This document shows, in pieces, positions 5,819 through 6,495 of a DNA stretch of 6,495 nucleotides (positions within the stretch are counted from its first letter, which is position 1; each line of letters opens with the position of its first letter). The DNA is from an uncultured Endomicrobiia bacterium. Its GTDB lineage: Bacteria > Elusimicrobiota > Endomicrobiia > Endomicrobiales > Endomicrobiaceae. Location: NCBI GenBank assembly GCA_905236115.1, contig CAJOOL010000090.1, forward strand, positions 1 to 6,495. Reading direction: 5' to 3'. A model generated the notes under the pieces. That model had not been told where the DNA came from. It did no database searches and was given only the letters and a program-made list of their open reading frames with translations. The translations under genes were made by a program, and so were the position numbers.

Positions 5819-6352
5819 TTAATACCAAGAAACATCAAGTCCATCAGGATATTCACAAAATCTAACACCTTTAGTAATATTACATTGTATTAACAACGAA
5901 TATTTTCCTGGAGTTTGTATATCTGCAGGTTTTCTTGTTTGTGCATCAAAATAATATTGTTCTCTATCACTTAACCCACTAACATAAAATGTTGTAAAAT
6001 ATTTGTTACCTCGAGCATCTATTCCAAAGATTGGTTCATATACAGTCCAGTCATTAGTATGTTGTCTTACCAAAAAATTTCCATGTTCACTAAAATAAGC
6101 TTTTTGAGCGGAAAGAATTGTTCCCAATAACGCATATCCCTCAGACCACTTTGCCTTATCTACATATCCTCTATAAATCGGCACTGAAATTACCGACAGA
6201 ATAATGACAATGGCGATAACAATAACCAACTCAACAAGAGTGAAACCACACTGTCTGTCATGCCCGAGTGTCTTTGTCGGGCATCCAGTCGTTTTGCCGT
6301 TTCCATACTTCAATTCTTTCATACATCTATACATCTGTTTTAGTTTTTTCAT
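5819..6352 (-). CDS. Type IV pilin-like protein with long palindrome-encoded leader
   Basis: This is a complete prepilin of 177 residues. The leader is 36 residues, long for this class, very basic at its start (MKKLKQMYRCMKELKYGNGK), and ends DRQCG. Cleavage before Phe37 gives FTLVEL with Glu at +5, the helix VIVIAIVIILSVISVPIY, and a 141-residue mature subunit. Residues 22-32 (TGCPTKTLGHD) are encoded by a REP-like palindrome. Cys157 and Cys166 near the C-terminus could form the disulfide loop common in pilins; the left paralogue lacks both. The first ATG is chosen because AAAGGAG stands 7 nt upstream; Met7 and Met11 have no better site. The protein would be inserted in the inner membrane and processed by a prepilin peptidase. 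The gene converges on the Spy-like gene, with a terminator block between. Confidence 0.9.
   Translation of the reverse strand: MKKLKQMYRCMKELKYGNGKTTGCPTKTLGHDRQCGFTLVELVIVIAIVIILSVISVPIYRGYVDKAKWSEGYALLGTILSAQKAYFSEHGNFLVRQHTNDWTVYEPIFGIDARGNKYFTTFYVSGLSDREQYYFDAQTRKPADIQTPGKYSLLIQCNITKGVRFCEYPDGLDVSWY
6210..6281 (-). repeat. Right arm of 72-bp perfect inverted repeat
   Basis: This is an exact reverse complement of 1-72. It spans the end of the prepilin leader and the start of the membrane helix. Past its inner end (6209 and below) the two pilin genes differ at many third codon positions, so protein constraint alone does not explain the block's perfection. Confidence 0.97.
6257..6290 (-). 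repeat. REP-like palindromic element inside the pilin coding sequence
   Basis: TGCCCGA (6261-6267) and TCGGGCA (6277-6283) form a perfect 7-bp stem with a 9-nt loop. The borders are GTCA and TCCAGTC. On the pilin strand it reads GACTGGATGCCCG...CGGGCATGAC, the general layout of the dispersed CTGGAT-CCCG/CGGG-ATGAC palindromes seen in many bacteria. It is translated in frame as leader residues 22-32. Confidence 0.75.
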
Positions 6353-6378
6353 AATTTTTCTCCTTTTGTTATATTTTT

Positions 6379-6412
6379 AGCTGATAAGCTGAGGAGCTGA
6401 TCAGCTGATAAG
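6379..6412. repeat. AGCTGA-rich repeat block upstream of the second pilin
   Basis: AGCTGATAAG occurs at 6379-6388 and 6403-6412. Between them are AGCTGAGGAGCTGA (6387-6400) and the perfect palindrome AGCTGATCAGCT (6395-6406). The 14-mer is shared with 625-638 on the opposite strand. The block would lie in the 5' leader or promoter region of the pilin, so it could bind a dimeric regulator or be a dispersed repeat. Confidence 0.65.
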
Positions 6413-6453
6413 TTTATGGTATTTTTTGCTTTACAAAAAATCTGTATATTATC

Positions 6454-6484
6454 CGGGGCTAAAGGGCGACTGCCCTGTTCCCCG
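6454..6484. other. G+C-rich nested hairpin near right edge
   Basis: CGGGG (6454-6458) pairs with CCCCG (6480-6484). Inside it AGGGC (6463-6467) pairs with GCCCT (6472-6476) around a 4-nt loop. It is markedly richer in G+C than its surroundings. It has no T-run on either strand in view, so it is not a clear terminator. It may be a dispersed repeat or the end of an upstream element. No convincing pilin promoter was found between it and the start codon. Confidence 0.45.
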
Positions 6485-6495
6485 CTTCCTCTTTC

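Noticed and set aside
1..6281. Composite transposon bounded by the inverted repeats
   Set aside because: The repeats are pilin coding sequence, no transposase or target duplication is visible, and the interior genes are ordinary chromosomal functions.
1..6495. tRNA, rRNA, CRISPR array or phage genes
   Set aside because: I saw no cloverleaf-like segments, no regularly spaced direct repeats and no phage or defence protein motifs on either strand.

Overview
The window is an AT-rich bacterial chromosome segment (roughly one third G+C). It holds six complete genes and one gene cut by the left edge. The two terminal genes are type IV pilin-like proteins with a cleavage-site Gly followed by FTLVEL, a VIVIAIVIILSV hydrophobic helix, and a body of the KAKxSEGYALxGTILSAQKxYxSExGNF type. 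This pilin type, the low G+C, an anaerobe-like biotin synthase and an Ogg2-type 8-oxoguanine glycosylase suggest an anaerobic member of the Elusimicrobiota, perhaps Endomicrobium-like. That assignment comes from remembered family resemblance, not from a search.

Layout: (1) a pilin gene on the + strand, 5' end off the window (to 478). (2) A two-hairpin convergent terminator block (about 515-604). (3) A minus-strand pair, probably an operon: ogg2-type glycosylase (2896-2201), then an SH3/NlpC-P60 cell-wall peptidase (2160-676). (4) A compact divergent promoter region (2942-3001). (5) A + strand lipoprotein acetolactate decarboxylase (3022-3852), converging on (6) minus-strand bioB (4825-3869). 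(7) A 216-bp divergent region with a textbook-like BirA biotin operator (4916-4949) between bioB and (8) a Spy/CpxP-like LTxxQ periplasmic protein on the + strand (5042-5629). (9) A second two-hairpin terminator block (about 5671-5760). (10) A second, complete pilin gene on the minus strand (6352-5819), with repeat-rich upstream sequence to the right edge.

The most striking structure is the symmetry of the ends. Bases 1-72 are a perfect inverted copy of 6210-6281. This block encodes the pilin leader and the start of its membrane helix. Beyond it the two pilins diverge quickly, even at synonymous positions, so the identity looks like recent homogenisation or recombination. The block includes a REP-like palindrome (GGATGCCCGA...TCGGGCATGAC) that is translated in frame as part of an unusually long prepilin leader. 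The 3' flanks of both pilins also share a hairpin pair, one of which shows a compensatory base-pair change. A pilin cassette (palindrome-containing leader, pilin body, terminator block) therefore appears duplicated in inverted orientation around about 6.1 kb of housekeeping genes. Inversion or gene conversion between the copies could swap pilin bodies behind a fixed promoter and leader. No recombinase is visible in the window.

The inner genes are individually recognisable: base-excision DNA repair, peptidoglycan hydrolysis, acetoin-type fermentation, the last step of biotin synthesis, and envelope chaperoning. Apart from the ogg2/NlpC pair and the shared BirA-controlled divergent region, nothing links them into one pathway.
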